Shown one piece after another: positions 33,006-44,600 of a stretch of 64,000 bases of DNA. The notes under the pieces were generated by a model. The model was not told where the DNA came from. It searched no databases and saw only the letters and a program-made list of their open reading frames with translations. The DNA lies in the NCBI RefSeq assembly GCF_047511655.1, contig NC_133390.1, forward strand, positions 134,593,583 to 134,657,582. Reading direction: 5' to 3'. The stretch comes from Castor canadensis. Taxonomy: Eukaryota; Chordata; Mammalia; Rodentia; Castoridae. Position 1 is the stretch's first letter. Every line of letters begins with the position of its first letter. Both the position numbers and the translations under genes were made by a program.

Positions 33006-33734
33006 GAATATAAAATAAAAAAAATCCTAATCTAATCTATTAGCTCAAAATTTTAAATCTTACAACAGGAAGTTATGAGCAAGTACCTTTACATTTATAA
33101 CTATCACAAAACTTTATTCCACTCTAGTAAAGTGGTCATTCATCTTCCTGCCTCTTCCTGAAGCTGACGAGAGCAGGCCTGCCATGTCTGCCCTGGTGAC
33201 TACAGGTATGGCTCCTGAAATAGAGCTAAGTGTGGGGTTGCTGCCTCCTGTTTTGTAAGCTACCTTCCTCCTCTGTCCCTCTTTTCCTCCCTCCCTTCTT
33301 AACCTCTCTCATTCTCTCCCTCCCTCTTATAAGACATTGCATAGGAGAGATGGGGGAAATACTTATGAGGCAAGAAAGAAAAGGGATTTTTGTTTCCTAT
33401 TTTTATTTAGTTTAACCATTAAATTTAGGTTTTCAAAGAACCTGGTCAATACTATCTGGAGGGTTGAATGTCACAGAGCTGCATGCTTCCATTGCAGATT
33501 GAAAATAGTGTTAAAATCTGCATTCTATTTGGTGACCAGAAGACCAGAGGCAATTCTCCCTTCTCCCATGCTGCTTCCTTCAGAAAGACCTTTCAAGATG
33601 GATACTAGTGACTTTGCTCAAAAACATTGTTTTTTCTTTTTTCATAGAATTACAGACATTATTCCTGACTACTCTTTAAAATGATGTATACCATAATATT
33701 TCATTAAGCTTTTTTGAAGGCACAAGTGGGAAAA
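33006..33734. other. Unassigned sequence with polypyrimidine tract
   Basis: A C/T-rich tract at about 33250-33330 is the only low-complexity feature. The frames at 33230-33415 and 33337-33684 have no domain signature. Confidence 0.4.
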
Positions 33735-33870
33735 ATCCTAGGGTCAGGTGGTCTGATAATTCCTGGCTCAGGCACCAGTTGCCTAGCCATCAACTCACCC
33801 CATAACCACTGGGGTTTGTTTCTGTAGCTGCAAAATAGGAGCAAGTCTTAATTCTCAGGGTAAGTAAAAA
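33735..33870 (+). mobile_element. MIR SINE relic
   Basis: 'ataattcctggctcaggcac', 'cagttgcctagccatcaac' and 'gtagctgcaaaataggagc' follow the sense MIR order. Confidence 0.5.
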
Positions 33871-33885
33871 TTCAGTAAAATGTGC

Positions 33886-34724
33886 TGTGATGGTTATTTT
33901 TGTGTGTCAGTTCTGTGAGCTCTCTTCTTTATCATCCAGACCTTATCCTGTGAAATGCAGGCACTCAGGCTTTGAAAGAGAAGGGATGTCCACCATAAGA
34001 CATAGCATTGCTGCCTTTGTACTAGAAGCTAAGATGCCATCCAGCCACTTTGGGTTCCTTCTGCCTCTGAACCAACAGTCAAATAAAGGAAATATGTGCT
34101 GGGTGCAGGGAATGAGTCTAACCAGTAAGAGGAAATTGGTTTCTACTTCACAATGGAAGTAAGGAAGAGCTGTCTGGAGCACAGGAGATCTCTTAGGGTG
34201 GCTCTTTGTATTACTGTGCCCTGTGACTAAGGTCATTTGAAACCTACAACACAACCCAGACAGGACTGCTGACTGCCTAGACACTTTAGGAATGAAGTTT
34301 TGGATCACTCTGTCAGGTAAAGAATTGTGACCAACTGAGTTGTTTTCTGAAGGCAAAGGGACTATGAAATGTATAATGGAAAAAAGGTAATTATAAATAC
34401 CTGCTACAAACATGTGACTAGACAAAATGTCATTGCTTTCTTTCTTCTTTTTTCCATTATCATATAGATGTATTGACTTCATATCATAGTATTTAAGTTA
34501 GTTTTACATTGTAATGTTTAAGTTATTAAACTATCCAAGAGTAAGTATCATTCGAGGATGTAACCCTTTCTTGTGGAGAAAGGGTTAGTGTATTTTTTAT
34601 TGTATATGAAATAGCTGTATCGCACCAGATGGAATTACATTCTTGATATTTCCTATTTGGAGATTCAGTATCTGAATCAGATTAAGGAGAGGTGTATGTC
34701 TGCCAAGTTGACAAGGGGTGGACT
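33886..34724 (+). mobile_element. ERVL fossil, 3' part of the internal region
   Basis: The text at about 34015-34440 matches, by memory, the end of ERVL pol, which encodes a dUTPase-like domain ('AKMPSSHFGFLLPLNQQ' at about 34030). The stretch before the LTR ends with 'aaggggtggac', the purine-rich tract ERVL uses next to its 3' LTR. The first bases ('tgtgatggttattttt') look like an ERVL LTR start, so a trace of the 5' LTR may be present. Gag and most of pol are not seen. It is an old, heavily broken fossil with many breaks. Confidence 0.85.
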
Positions 34725-35206
34725 TGTGATGGTTAATTTTACGTGTCAACCTGATTGAGCTACAGATACCTGGTTAAACATTATTTCTAGCTATATCTGT
34801 GAGGGTGTTTCTAGAAGATACGAGCATTTGAATCAGTAGACTGAGCTCCACAATGCTGTTGGGCATCCTCCACTTTATTCATGGTCTGTATAGAACAAAA
34901 AGGTGGAGGAAGTTTAAATTAGCTCTCTGCTTGATTGCTTGCACTGGGATATGGATCTTCTCCTGCCTTCAGAGCTCCTGGTGTATCAGACTTTCAGACC
35001 TGGACTGGAATTTCCACCATTGGCTCTCTAGCCATTGAATTACAACATCTGCTTTCCTGGGTCTTTTGTCTGCAAATAGCTGAACATGGGACTTCTCAGA
35101 CTCTGAAATTTTGTAAGCCAAGTCCTTATAATAAATCTCATGCTATAATTCCATATTATAAATATCCCTATTGGTTCTGTTTCTCTGGACAACCCTAATA
35201 TAATAT
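34725..35206 (+). mobile_element. ERVL 3' LTR (MLT2-like)
   Basis: Starts 'tgtgatggttaattttacgt', continues with 'gaatcagtagactgagc', 'atagaacaaaaaggtgg', 'aataaatctcatgctataa' (poly(A) signal), and ends after 'ggttctgtttctctggac'. This is the MLT2 family layout. It joins the internal fragment at the purine tract, so the two belong to one insertion. Confidence 0.88.
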
Positions 35207-35278
35207 ACCACAAATTTTGATACAACATCCAGCTTAAATAGGTGTTGAAATGACAGTGAAGAGGAATAAAATATTGAA

Positions 35279-35630
35279 TTGCTGTAGCTTGAATGTATTC
35301 CCTCCAAAATTCTGGTGAATGACCAATATGATTGTATTAAGGCTTTTAAGGTAATTAAGTCACAAGGGCTCCTCCTTTCATGAATGGAATTAAGAAGCCC
35401 CACACAGTGTTCAGTTGCTGGCCCTCTATTATGTTCCTTCCCTGTGGAGCATGTATCCACAAGGCACCATCTTAGGAGCAGAGGTAACCTTCACCAGACC
35501 CCGAACCTACTGGCACCTTGATCTTGGACTTCCCAGCTTCCAGAACGATGAGAAAATAAATTTATGTTCCTTATAAGCTAGTCAAGTTCAGATATTTTGT
35601 TACAATAGCACAAAACAGACTAATATAAAA
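35279..35630 (+). mobile_element. ERVL-MaLR solo LTR (MST/MLT1-like)
   Basis: 'tgctgtagcttgaatgtatt', 'aattaagtcacaagggctcc', 'ccttgatcttggacttccc', 'agcttccagaacgatgag', AATAAA and 'acaaaacagactaatat' are the family blocks in order. Near full length, solo. Confidence 0.88.
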
Positions 35631-37795
35631 ATGCCTTGACTTAGTTCGTAGTTCACTTAGTACTCACCAAACTCAAGGGGAACAGCCCTCTAGTGACCTT
35701 GTATGTACCCACATAGGCTACACAGGCAAAGTTATGAACCCCAACTAACTGGAGATTTGGCAGAACACATTGCAATCTCTTAGGACATGAGAAGGTGGGG
35801 GTTTTGTGGGGACCTTGAATACATTTCCCACTTTCTTCCTCATCCCTCTGAGAGGCTGCAGTGAGACATGCTTTTGTCACCTCCTGGGTTCTGATGCCTT
35901 CTGCTGACTCCTTCCAGGTTCAGGCTACTTCTTCACTCAGCACAGCAGTGGGCTCCACAAAGCACAAAGCAGCCATCCAGTCCCAGCCATGGTGATGCAT
36001 CTTGTTTGGTGTCTGGGACAAGGACCTGGGAGCTGGTGCTATTCTTCCTTTTACTCTCTCTGTTCCCCAAACTGTCTGAATGTAAACATGGCTTGTTCTG
36101 TCTTAACCAGTGGCAGTTTCCACCTGTGACCTGCCTTGCCTAAGGTCTTGTCTTTTCTTGGATGCTTGACAGAGTGCTCTGAGCACTGGGTAGTGGGACC
36201 TTGTGAATAAGGTGGGGCCTTGGTCCCTGCCCACAGAGGGCTCAGTTATGACAGTTTTTCATTGGAGATGGCACAGGATGACACATCTCTTAAGAGGAAA
36301 GGGACTCTGTTGGCCCTTCCCCTTCTTTCCCTCCTCCTGAACTACTCACATTTTCCTGTGCATGGTGACCATACTCTGGGATTAGCAGTCATCCTCAGTG
36401 AAAAGCTTCAGGGCCACTTTTTGGGTAGAACTCAAGATGACCACCACAGGATGATCCTCATACAACTCTCCATTGATGGTCTTTCGCGTATCTTCTCTCC
36501 CAGGCTACCTGGTGGGGACCACCAACTGACTTACTGGGCACTAAGCTCCTAAAACAAAAGCCTTTTATTAATAAGGTCTAGGATATAAAATTGTTTTGGT
36601 AGGTGTTTCACTTTCTCCAAACTTTGTTTCTGTTGCTTGTGTCTTATTGAGGGGTCAGAAATACCCCTTTCCAAAAAAAGACCCTACAGCATAAAGTTCC
36701 GTCATAGTATGGACTCTGAAGAAGTTAACCCCAAACAATGGGAGGGGAGGGGAAGTGGATTGCTCAGAAGGTGAGTCTAGGCACATTTTCAGCGGGTGGA
36801 GGAGAGGGGTGGTGGAGGAAGTGGAGCAATGAGGACAGGAGCCAGTACAGAGGCACAAGTGGGTAGATTTCTGCTGTAGGCAACTGGGGTGCAATTCCTT
36901 CAGAGACTCAAGCAGAGCAATGTTGAATATGCCACAGAGTTACCACTGCCCCACCTCCCCAGGGCTGAGAACCTGGGGTCATTGTTTATTTACCAACCAA
37001 GTCCCATAAATCCTTGACACTAGGCAGCTCTTGGGAGCAGTGATTCCCTGGCTCCTGTAACCTGTCACTGGGGGCAGGGAGAAGGCCCTTTGGGGAGGTG
37101 CTGTCCTCACAGGAACACTCTATAGTAAGGACCATGGAGATGTGGGCAGGGCACCAACAGCATTAGCTTCCACCTGTGACCTCCATCAGTGTTCACTTGT
37201 CCTGGAGCCAGCCCAGAGCTAACCTAGGTAGACAGAACTCTAAGGGCCAGTGCTGCAGATGCTGGCTTCAGACACCCTGCATGTTTTCTCAGAATTATGA
37301 CTTGTCAAGAGCAGTTCTAATATAGTCTCTTGTTTCAAAGAGTGTCCAGTTTCCTATGAATGGTTTATTGAAAAAACATGTGTGGACAGAAATATTTGTG
37401 TGCAGCACAGAGACTTGAAATCCATCCACATGAGCCATGGCCTCCTTCTCACAGTGTTCTCTTTATGGAGTGTCCCGACTGTTATCTTCAGAGTGTATGA
37501 GAATCTGCCTCTAATTTTGAAGTATTACTAGGCAGCACTTAAAATAAAGCTTACCAGATTTGATTTGTGGAAGGCACAGAGGGAGAGGTCGGCTCAGTTG
37601 ATCCCTTTTTAAGTGGAGCTTTTACATGCCTTGTTGGAACTGCTTTGCAGCGATCTTGGAGCCAAGCTGAGAGGAATCATAAAATACTCACAATGCCCTG
37701 CACAGCTCTGCAGACACTTTTGGAGTTCGATTTGCTTTTATGGAAAAGATCGGTAACTTCTTCCATGTGTATCCATTTTATGGGTTCCTGGGTGC
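35631..37795. other. Unassigned sequence
   Basis: About 2.2 kb with no named repeat. The frames at 36220-36552 (110 residues) and 37567-37884 (105 residues) have no recognisable domain. Part of this DNA is somewhat GC-richer (36700-37250) than its surroundings, but I see no CpG island or promoter. Confidence 0.4.
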
Positions 37796-37799
37796 TTCA

Positions 37800-37880
37800 A
37801 GCACCATTCCTGCTTGATCCTCATAATAGGCAAGTGGGAAGCATCTTCATTTTGAGGGGCCATTTCTACAATTCATTACA
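37800..37880 (-). mobile_element. MIR SINE relic (weak), reverse
   Basis: 'gcttgatcctcataatagg' and 'catcttcattttgagg' resemble the reverse MIR core. Confidence 0.4.
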
Positions 37881-37890
37881 ATAGGTAAGG

Positions 37891-38190
37891 GCTTTGCTGT
37901 GAATTGAATATTTGTATCCCTCCTAAATTCATTTGCTGAAATCCTAACCCCCCAGGTGATGGTATTAAGAGGTGGGCCTTTGGGAGGTGAGTAAGTCATG
38001 AGGGTGGAGTCTTTATGGATGGAACCAGCGCTCTCATAAAAGAGGCTTGAGAGCTCCCTGGCCTCTTCAACCATGTGAGGGCACAGTGAGAAGGTGCCAT
38101 CTATGAAGCAGGAAGTGACCTTGCCAGCCACCAAATTTTATAGTGCCTTGATCTTGGACTTAATCAGCCTCCAGAATTGTGAGCATACTT
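37891..38190 (+). mobile_element. ERVL-MaLR solo LTR (MST/MLT1-like)
   Basis: 'tgctgtgaattgaatatttg', 'ggtattaagaggtgggcctt', 'gtaagtcatgagggtggag', 'ccatgtgagggcacagtgag', 'gtgccttgatcttggactta' and 'cctccagaattgtgagca'. The right end fades near 38190. Confidence 0.88.
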
Positions 38191-38714
38191 GAATCCATTC
38201 TTTATATCCTGTGAAGCTCCTGCTCACAGGATGAATGTGAGATCAGAATATCCTAGGCTCAGGTGAGCATCAGACCTCAGCTCAGTGATCCTAGGTAGGA
38301 GTCTTCTGCTCTGACCCAACCACAGCATGCCATGTGGGTGGGTGGCCCCTAAACCACATGGCACTTTCTTCTTTAGTTGGGGGTTGTTACTCACTCTCAG
38401 TGTCCTGAAATCCTAGCATGGTATAGTTCACAGAACAGGCATGCACTAGTTATTGGTTGTATGAACAAAACTCTTATCCCAAATGCAGTGTGCATAACTT
38501 CCAGACAAAGCCATTCAGTGCTAGTTTGAGGCTGAACTCCCACTGAGATGAACTCATGAGCATTACATCCTATGCCCACCATGGGTCCAGCTTCTAACTC
38601 TGGGATCACGCTAGGAGACCAGGAATCTGCAGTGCTTGGTTGAAAACACACAGAGTATTGGTTATAGCAATGGAATTTATAGTGTTGCCTTCAACCCTCC
38701 TTCCCTTTCTTCCT
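38191..38714. other. Unassigned sequence
   Basis: No gene or clear repeat recognised. Confidence 0.35.
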
Positions 38715-38763
38715 CCCTCTCTCTCTGTCAATAACACACACACGTATAAACACACATACACTC
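38715..38763. repeat. CT/CA-rich simple repeat
   Basis: A short (CT)n stretch followed by interrupted CA units. Confidence 0.85.
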
Positions 38764-41160
38764 CTCCCATTAATGGAGACTCATTTTTACAATAAATAGA
38801 ATGTTGCTCTTTTGTGGGAGAAAGAATGAAAAATGTTCTAAGCTAGTGGCTTAAACTTGAGAAGGCATCAGTATCCTCCGCGGGCTTCCATATTGCTGGG
38901 CCCCACAACAGGCTTGGTCTGGAGCAGTCCCAGGAATGCACATCCCAAATATTCCCAGGTGATGCTGATTCAGCTGTTCTGGGCATCACACTGAGTCCCA
39001 CTGGAGCAAGCCCACACCCAGCAGCTTGATGCTTCAGAGCTGCAGCCTTTCTTCCCCAAGACACCAAAGGATTTAGAGAGGAGCCTGCTTCTTAGAGCTT
39101 CTCAGAGATGAATGATTCAAACACCATCTATCGGTTAAAGGCTGGAACCAGTATAAAATCATGTTTCTACAGGTTCAGCAGCAAATCAGCCTCAGAATTG
39201 CAGGATCAGCATGAATAAGGTATGAGTCCCCTACCCAAGAGGTACATACAAACAGGAAAGGAACAATGGAATACAAGAAGTAATAGAAGTGAAAGGTAGA
39301 ACTGCTCTTTAATTCTAAGTTTTCTGTCTTTAGAAATATCTGGCTAAATAATATCTTTCATAACCAAAATGAAATATAAGGAAATCCTTTGACCTATCTC
39401 AGTTATCACAGTCATCATGCCAAGCCACAGTAAGAAGATTCTTAGCTTTCCAATTTTGGAAACAGCCAGAAATGCTGTTTGGATTAATTTTTATTTGGGA
39501 GTAAGCTAAAAACTGGCCACATTCTGAAATACCTCAGGATAAATATCGTAACATTGTTATACAAATCTATATTCCCTAAATTAAGTTCCAATAGACCATT
39601 TAGAGGAGATGAAAAAAATTTTTAAGGATTACTCTCCAAATATGTTTAGATACCAGCAGTTAAACTTCTCTTTCTTCCATATTTAATGCCAATCAAACTA
39701 AATTCCTACATTTTTGGAATTGCATTCCTTTGTATTATATTCTTAAGTTACATACAAAATTCAATTAGCATTTCTTTGTAGAAATTCTGGCATTATATAC
39801 ACATCAAAGAACAGAATATTTAACATGACACTGGAATACTTTGTAAGAAGTACCAGAAATGCAATGCTTCAAAGTACAACCCAGTACTAGAGTCAGACTG
39901 CATCTAAATTTTTTCTCTTAGTAGAATAAGTTTCAGTAAAAATATAAACAATTCTTACCATAGCTTGGCAATCAAAAATTGTATGTATGAAATACCTAAA
40001 AGTGAATTACCATATATTTAAAATAGATTAGACTGGTACAAATCTGGGGAAAAATGTTCTAATTGCTAGCCCTGAATTCATCTGACTCTAATACTATTAT
40101 CTGAATTAAAAAGTGTTTTAAATTCTTGCCAATCAGTTAAAGACAGAGTTCAACACATGTTTTTAAAAAATGATGAACTAGAACAGTGTAACTTATTGCC
40201 CAAACTCTGATTTCGTTTAAGTACCCACTCTTTCCTTAGGTGACTCCAAGGAGAGGCCTCCTATATTGAGTAGGAGGGGCACAGGGCTTGTCTTGTCTGT
40301 TGATGGCAGACCAGGTAGTCAAGGCAATAGGTGAAGGGTGAGAACTGACTGGTTCTGACCAACATATCTTAAAGACTATAGAGGTTTCAAGGAAAGTTTC
40401 CTCATTCTTAAGGAATCATGTTGAAGGGATGGTGTAGTTTCATCCCTTGACATTGGATGTCTTGATCTGACTCTCAGAACTCATATAGCCAGTGGGAACC
40501 AGTCTGGGGCCACTCCAGCCCATGGGGGATGACAAAGCAGAGGGGGAAGAGCATGAGTCCTGGATGATATGGTCATCAGCTAATCAACCAATGTGGGTCC
40601 TGCCATATACTGATCTTCTCTACTGTATGTAATAAATCATCTTAGTGTTTGTGTCTGTGAGAAAAGTTTCCTTTGCCTAAAATGAAGCCACCCTACCTGA
40701 GATAAACAAAATTTGAAAATTAGAGATTTAATGGAACCAATATTTCATTTGCTTCAGTTAAATTTTAAAGTCATCTTTTAAATAAGCCCCATGTTGAATC
40801 ATTTTAAAAACATCTATTATGTTATTAAAAATTACCTTTAATCTGAGTTTTTCTAGGTTGAAGATATTCATGTATTCAATTTTCCAAAAATGGGTCACAT
40901 TCCTATTACTTAATTGATTATTCAACATGGGCCATGCTTCTTTCCAATTTAGCTCACATTTCCTAGTGTTCTTTAATGTATCAGGGGAAAAGGGCAGTAA
41001 AAAACATGTCTTGGTATTTGCCTGGATGGTTTGTGGTAATTGAAACCAAGTGTGCTACAAGCTTTGTTAAAATTTGTGACATAATCATGCTATTGTCCAG
41101 CCAGAAAAAATTCCCTGGTTTTGACCTGGGGGCCAGATTACTCTTGAAATTGGACACACG
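38764..41160. other. AT-rich block without recognised repeats
   Basis: About 2.4 kb with no SINE, LINE or LTR that I can name and no gene. The part at 40230-40690 ends in 'gtaataaatcatcttagtg', a poly(A)-signal-like end that could close an LTR or a retrocopy's 3'UTR. I cannot decide between an unnamed old retroelement and unique sequence. Confidence 0.35.
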
Positions 41161-43363
41161 TCCATGCCATTCCTTTTTTTTTTTTTTTTTACTGTGTCTC
41201 TTCTCTCTCTGTTTACATGGAGCATGAAGGATGGATCTCATTTATTTCCAGATGTTTTCCCATGACTTGCAACCATCATAGCAACCTGGTTTCAAGTCAC
41301 TGCAGGGTGACTCACTCTGCATGAGCATTGGGAAAGGCTGTCCCAGGGTCTGCACTTTTTGCAACTATCACAGTCATCAAATATTTATCTCCTTGTTAAA
41401 ACACATGCTTCAAATTGTATCTAGTCCCATTTTGCTTAGAAGCCATAGTCATGACAATATGGAGGGTGGACACTTAACCTTCGCTCATACTTAAATTTGA
41501 TCATGTTAATGATATGGTAGTAGTTGACATCTTCTTAGCTAGCATGACTTCAGTATTCAGGATTCCAAAGTGGAAGGTTGGGGTGGGCAGGTTCAGGTTG
41601 CTCTTGATCTCCACTTCTTTGTGTTCCTTTCAAAAAGGAATGAGAAACCCTCCTCATCTTTAGAGAATAAGGCTTCCAGTACCTACTACCAAAGAAACCT
41701 TCAACAGGGATTGATATCAATACTAACTTGGATATTTATCAATGATGTGAGATGACATTTAGTGAATCAATATCAGGCAGGACAAGAAGCAGGCTGCTAG
41801 GCGAGCATGAAGCCAATACAACAATGGCTGACCCTTAAGAGCACGATGCTTACCAGACCTTATATTAAAAATTAGTCTGAGCCAATTAAAGTAATAGATT
41901 CACCCTGTTTGCCACAGCAATTGAACCCATTCATTCCCATTGATTGGCCAATGCTCTTCCACCCATAAGGACAGTTCAAGAATGGGCAAAGTCCCACCTG
42001 GTGTCAGCAGGACATATAGAGAAGTTACCTGGGGCTGTCTCTGGATTTTCTTCAGGCCATCAAGTGGAAAGTGGAAATACCAAGATATATTCAAGAAAGT
42101 CTGATTCTAGAACCTATAGTACTGACCACATAGAGGAGATAAAGGAAGAGAAAGGATGGGAAGAGGGTAGAGTGTGAACTGGCTTGGTGGAAGGGGTCAA
42201 AAATTTATTTCATGGGCCATCTGTGGTTTCACCTCTCAATTACCTCATGTCACACTATTTTGGAAGTTGAAATTTCACCTTAGCCTCTAAGTTATATCAT
42301 ATGAGGAAAACAGTTGTATTTGTTTTTTATCTCTGGCAACTGTAGATAAACTATAGATCCTGGATTTTCCAGCATGGCCTTAATTCTTTCTCATTATTTC
42401 CCAAATACGTTTATTGGCTTCATTTTTGCTCACAAGACTATAATCCCTATAGGAACCAATGAAGATATTTTCTGCGTAAATGACAAAAAAAAAAAAAATC
42501 CCATGCAAGCCAGTTTGAACAATAAATGGTACTTACTGGCCCCCTACCTATAAAATTCAGAGAGACCAAAAGGCCCTGTCTGGTTGGTTTGATTTAATAA
42601 CTGTATCAATGATACCTTCGGCCTTGCCAGCTTCTTCCACATGTGTGACCAAAGCAGTTCTAAGCTTCACACTCATACGCCTCACCATTCAAAGGGGGCA
42701 ATGACTCTCCCTGGATCCACCCATGCACAGAGGTCCAGGCCTGTGCTCCATCCTTTGTCAGAAATCCCAGGCCCAGAGATTTCATGGGATTTCACAGAGC
42801 AAAAACTACAAGTACATTCCTCATGCATTAAGGCATGAGGACAAAAAAGAAATGTGAGACACAGAAGCCAAGAAGCTAGAATCAGATTAAACCATGAAGG
42901 ACAGAAGAGAACCGTGTTCTTCACAAGAACATGAAGACAACAGGTTGGAGAGTGAAATAAAACACTTTACCCAAATAATTCTGGGGGTGCTAGTCTGACT
43001 TCTCTAGGTCCTCCTCTCAGGACATGGGAACTCATGTATCTCACTGAAACTTCTTTAACCATTGTCAGCCCATGTGCTAGGGCTTACTAGCACTTAGCAA
43101 TATTTGCAAAAAGGCAGGATGTTTGTCTCTAACTGAAACCCTCCACCTAAATAGTGATTTGGCCCCCAGTGTAGGTAGTGACCCAGAGCTGACTGGTAGA
43201 CCCCAAGTACCTGACTCTCCTCAGCAGGAATCTGTGCAGCATTCAGAGCTGTGGCCATTCTCAGCATCTCTCTTCACAAGGGCTGTCAGAGCTTCCACTG
43301 AAGCTAGATGCTGACCATATGTGGTCTCAGGATTTCAGCCTACCTGCCTCACAGCCTTTGGAA

Positions 43364-43405
<42 letters not shown>

Positions 43406-44183
43406 CTTATTTTGCTTTTAACATAAAGTCTATTTCTAGTTCTGAAAGTAATACATGACCATTGAAAGAAACATGAATAGAAAAAGTTTTTTAAATCCAT
43501 CAAAAAATGCTGCCAAAATTTCAATGCATTTTCTTTCATTTATATTATCCAGTGTGTTGACAATTCATGCTTATTTTTAATTTCCCTACCATCCTTTCAT
43601 ACATATTGTATGCACAGACAAACATCTCAAAGTGCATTGTTGGCTTGTAGTTTGCACAGTACAGAGTTCTCATAAGCACTACTTTTCCATGGTCTGAAGA
43701 GATCATAGTGGACTCGGCATACATTGCTATGACATTTAGTGATTTGCCACTGTCTTCTACTTTATTGTTCCTTACATGATGCATTTACTGCATTTCAGAT
43801 AATTTTCTTGGGATAATTCTCTCAAGTATGGAATTAATGAAGTGAAAATTGTGATTAAAAGATAGTTATTCACTTCAAGAACCCTGAAGCTCAAGGGAAA
43901 ACTTTGGAGTGGATCCCTGGGTGGAAAGTTCACTAGACAAGATGTTTCCCAATGTTGATGTTTTTGATCAAAATTGCCAAAGTTCTTGAAATGTACACTT
44001 TTAATTTGTATAAAAATTTTAGAAATAATCACAACTTGTAATTTAAGGTTTATGGTGTCTTGCTTTCTTTTGGAGGATGGCTGAAGTGCAGATCAACACA
44101 TGGCAATTCTTTCAGATTGATGGTGGAATCTTCACCAGGTTTTTCACACACACTCTGGCTCTAGCCACTCATGGACACTCTTG
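41161..44183. other. Unassigned sequence with one microsatellite
   Basis: No gene, exon or confident repeat apart from the TG tract at 43368. A 20-base T-run lies near 41173-41190. The text at 43440-43850 looks like an old LINE 3' region but cannot be placed. Frames of 60-86 residues have no domain features. Confidence 0.35.
43368..43405. repeat. (TG)n microsatellite
   Basis: About 15 uninterrupted TG units followed by a TATG interruption. Confidence 0.95.

Positions 44184-44184
<1 letters not shown>

Positions 44185-44213
<29 letters not shown>
44185..44213. repeat. (CA)n microsatellite
   Basis: About 14 uninterrupted CA units. It lies inside a short plus-strand frame (44077-44262) that is not a gene. 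Confidence 0.95.
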
Positions 44214-44216
<3 letters not shown>

Positions 44217-44417
44217 GCTGACAGAACTCCATACATTCACACTTACTAGAATTGCCAGATAAAACATGGGTACAAGATGGCCAATTATATTGGCTTTTAG
44301 ATGAAAACTGAGTAATATTTTATGGTATGTAAGCCTATGCAGTATTTGTAATATTGCTATGCATAATTGGGGGCATAATTACACAAAACATTCTTCATTT
44401 ATTATTGTAATATAAAT

Positions 44418-44508
44418 GAGCTGGTGGAGTGGCTCAAGTGGTAGAGTGTCTGCCTAGAAAGCATGAGGCCCTGACTTCAAACCCTAGTGCCACCAGTAAA
44501 AAAAGGAT
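44418..44508 (+). mobile_element. ID-type SINE with target-site duplication
   Basis: 'gagctggtggagtggctcaa', 'gtggtagagtgtctgcc', 'tagaaagcatgaggccctga', 'cttcaaaccctagtgccacc' and an A-rich tail. Flanked by 'attattgtaatataaat' (44401-44417) and 'attattataatataaat' (44509-44525), a 17-bp duplication with one mismatch. A and B box-like pol III promoter words are visible. Confidence 0.95.
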
Positions 44509-44600
44509 ATTATTATAATATAAATAAGTATCAGAGGCCTTTAAGTGAAAAAAATTATAAGACAGTAGCTTGACACATGCTTTTAAAATAATTGGTTTAA

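Noticed and set aside
33943-34482. 179-residue minus-strand frame
   Set aside because: It is the shadow strand of the ERVL fossil and has no meaning of its own.
34562-34587. Short hairpin ('aaccctttct' / 'agaaagggtt') as a possible small-RNA gene
   Set aside because: Only 10-base arms, inside an old ERVL fossil, with no flanking stem expected of a microRNA precursor.
36700-37250. Possible CpG island or promoter in a GC-richer stretch
   Set aside because: CpG pairs are few and no gene start follows.
44418-44508. tRNA gene (A- and B-box words present)
   Set aside because: It is an ID SINE with an A-tail and target-site duplication; no tRNA cloverleaf with a standard acceptor stem is apparent.
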